Assembly (NCBI GenBank): GCA_021841935.1
Contig: JAKCDL010000001.1
Coordinates: 257,679-321,678 of the forward strand
DNA from: Actinomycetes bacterium
Lineage (GTDB): Bacteria; Actinomycetota; Acidimicrobiia; Acidimicrobiales; Acidimicrobiaceae
Direction: 5' to 3'
DNA length: 64,000 bases
This document shows positions 62,751 to 64,000 of this stretch, in pieces. The notes beneath the pieces were generated by a model that saw only the letters and a program-made list of their open reading frames with translations, was not told the origin of the DNA and made no database searches. The position numbers and the translations under genes are program-made. Position 1 is the first letter of the stretch; each line of letters opens with the position of its first letter.

Positions 62751-62766
62751 GTAACAAAAATGTTAC
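62751..62766. promoter_or_regulatory. Palindrome GTAACA-N4-TGTTAC upstream of the hydrolase
   Basis: Perfect 6-bp inverted repeat with an AAAA centre, 69-84 bases upstream of the ATG at 62682. Typical of a dimeric repressor site, but no regulator gene is adjacent, and the bound protein is unknown. Confidence 0.4.
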
Positions 62767-62944
62767 AAGATTCCTTCACGGCAACGACGTAATAAGTAAA
62801 TTGTGCAGATATCAGACGAGCATTTGACACTTCAACCTGGCAATGTGGCCCGATCTCAAAGCTTGGTAATCATTTAATGTAAACTCAATTAAGTAAGTTG
62901 ACTCACTACGTGAATGTCTGTTTAGATCTGGAGTGCAACAAGAA

Positions 62945-63910
62945 ATGGCTCAGGCCTCGAGCAGAGGCGGGCAAAGGCCCGCGAATCGAAATAGAACTTC
63001 ATCCCAAAGTGCCCAGCAGCGCAGCGGGCAAGGCAGCAATAGAAGTGGCGGAGGCTCAAATCGCAAGGTAGTCGCCGCGAAGAAGTCGGGCACAAATCGC
63101 GGCTTACTATGGGTAACGGCATCCTTTGTTGTAGTCGCGGCAATTATCGCGACTTTTGTGATCATAAAAGCCAACAAATCTTCTGGTTCAGCCCAGGCAA
63201 CTGATCTAGCTCCGGCCTCTGTCGTGAATGCAGTCACTAACGTCCCAAACACCCTTTTAGCATCGGCAACGGTTCCAACGAGTTCGATACCTCTCCCTGT
63301 CGCAGTTAAGAACACTCCCGTCCTAACGAACAACGCAAAACCTGTTGTTCTTTACATGGGCGCCGACTACTGCCCATACTGCGCAGCTCAACGTTGGCCG
63401 TTGATTGTGGCTCTATCGAAGTTTGGGACTTTTTCGAATCTCCATACGACTGCATCGTCATCGACCGACGTTTACCCGAACACTCAAACCTTCTCCTTCT
63501 ATGGTTCGTCCTACAAGTCAAACTACATCGACTTTCAAGCCGTAGAGATGCAAACCAACGTTGCTTCTAGCTCTGGCGGCTACACGACTCTACAAACTCC
63601 TAACGCTGAACAGCAGAAGTTGTTTGCAAAGTATGACCAACCGCCATATGCTGCGACAGCGACTGGAATTCCATTCATAGATTTTGGAAACCAATACATC
63701 GAAAGTGGCCCTGCATACTCACCTCAAATTCTCCAAGGTCTTTCTCGTGCTTCAATTGCCGGTAGCCTTTCAATCACAGGTGCGGTGACGAGCCAAGCAA
63801 TTCTCGCCTCTGCGAATCTAATTATCGCTACCGTATGCAAGATTGACCACAACCAACCTGGGTCTGTGTGCACATCTCCAGCTGTAGTTGCTGCACAAAA
63901 GGCGTTCTAA
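62945..63910 (+). CDS. DUF929 thioredoxin-like exported protein
   Basis: About 321 residues from ATG 62945 (GTG 62933 is possible; GGAG lies about 10 bases before the ATG). A long polar N-terminus rich in Gln, Arg, Gly, Ser is followed by one membrane helix ([21 protein letters not shown]). The outer domain has [20 protein letters not shown], a C-x2-C thioredoxin-type site, then [20 protein letters not shown] and a C-terminal [13 protein letters not shown] pair. This pattern is the DUF929 family, first known from Sulfolobus; the role is presumably thiol redox outside the membrane. It stands before an ArsA-like ATPase. Confidence 0.8.
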   Translation: MAQASSRGGQRPANRNRTSSQSAQQRSGQGSNRSGGGSNRKVVAAKKSGTNRGLLWVTASFVVVAAIIATFVIIKANKSSGSAQATDLAPASVVNAVTNVPNTLLASATVPTSSIPLPVAVKNTPVLTNNAKPVVLYMGADYCPYCAAQRWPLIVALSKFGTFSNLHTTASSSTDVYPNTQTFSFYGSSYKSNYIDFQAVEMQTNVASSSGGYTTLQTPNAEQQKLFAKYDQPPYAATATGIPFIDFGNQYIESGPAYSPQILQGLSRASIAGSLSITGAVTSQAILASANLIIATVCKIDHNQPGSVCTSPAVVAAQKAF

Positions 63911-63914
63911 CTCC

Positions 63915-64000
63915 GTGATCCAAAGTCGCGATAGCTCTCTTTTGGCAACGACGCGCCAACAAGTAACGATCGTTGCAGGGAAAGGTGGGGTTGGGAAGTC
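63915..64000 (+). CDS. ArsA/MinD-type ATPase, N-terminal fragment
   Basis: The window ends inside the gene. From GTG 63915 the reading is VIQSRDSSLLATTRQQVTIV followed by AGKGGVGKS, the deviant Walker A of the ArsA/ParA/MinD class. It begins 4 bases after the DUF929 stop, so it is probably in the same unit. In actinobacteria pairs of ArsA-like ATPases of unknown function are common. The subfamily cannot be named from 28 residues. Confidence 0.7.
   Translation, partial: MIQSRDSSLLATTRQQVTIVAGKGGVGK

Overview
The window comes from an actinobacterial chromosome, most likely a low-GC acidophilic member of class Acidimicrobiia. The phylum is supported by lhr next to nei2, carD-ispD-ispF, glnA followed by a GlnR-type orphan regulator, a SigR/RsrA pair, HemQ, a DUF2342-type metalloprotease beside tilS and hpt, a LytR_C protein, a PAC2 protein, and topA-tmk-holB. 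The class is inferred from the moderate AT bias, from a DUF929 protein otherwise familiar from acidophilic archaea, and from an FtsH-like protein of unusual build. Almost the whole window is ordinary chromosomal backbone, densely packed and mostly on the minus strand. I see no insertion sequence, prophage, integrase or CRISPR array.

Layout. 0-12.5 kb: end of a GNAT acetyltransferase, DNA repair (nei2, lhr), a Nudix hydrolase, PAC2, LarE with a NIL-domain partner, coproheme decarboxylase HemQ, and an FtsH-like membrane AAA protease translationally coupled to a lipoprotein. 12.5-20.4 kb: groEL under a perfect CIRCE, a ThrC-like PLP enzyme plus MoaD-like carrier behind a SAM riboswitch, glycerate kinase, trehalose synthesis (otsA, otsB), a LytR_C protein and tRNA-Thr(UGU). 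20.4-32 kb: rlmB, ispF, ispD, carD, crp, then lysS-coaX-panC-folK-folB-folP-folE-hpt-tilS-metalloprotease. 32-37.4 kb: a small zinc protein, RsrA-like anti-sigma, SigR-like sigma, then the PTS operon fruR-fruK-EIIA-ptsH-ptsI. 37.8-39.2 kb: a GC-rich, foreign-looking marR-SDR pair next to tRNA-Thr(CGU). 39.8-44.2 kb: holB, tmk, topA. 44.3-51.3 kb: a KimA-like potassium permease fused to an OB-fold, two TrkA proteins, a degenerate MrfA-type helicase, a HAD phosphatase. 51.3-64 kb: an MFS exporter, Mrp, IscA/ErpA, GlnR, GlnA, a GGDEF protein, NadE, a group 2 sigma factor behind a SigR-type promoter, Nudix and alpha/beta hydrolases, a DUF929 thioredoxin-like protein and the start of an ArsA-like ATPase.

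The most notable system is at 14.3-15.9 kb. A compact S-box-like SAM riboswitch overlaps the Shine-Dalgarno of a gene that would normally be called threonine synthase, and the next gene encodes a CysO/MoaD-like sulfur carrier ending Gly-Gly-Ser-Arg. SAM control makes no sense for threonine synthesis but fits homocysteine or methionine synthesis. I propose that the pair makes homocysteine from O-phosphohomoserine using a protein thiocarboxylate, after a protease trims the carrier tail.

Other points worth attention are: a 718-residue MrfA-like protein that has lost the Walker A, DEAH and motif VI signatures but keeps its zinc domain; the permease/OB-fold fusion; a consensus SigR promoter (GGAAT-N18-GTT) linking the window's ECF sigma factor to its group 2 sigma factor; the coupled FtsH-like/lipoprotein pair together with the lack of ftsH between hpt and folE; and a leaderless, self-overlapping MarR promoter-operator on the foreign island. 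All family assignments come from reading motifs by eye, without database searches.
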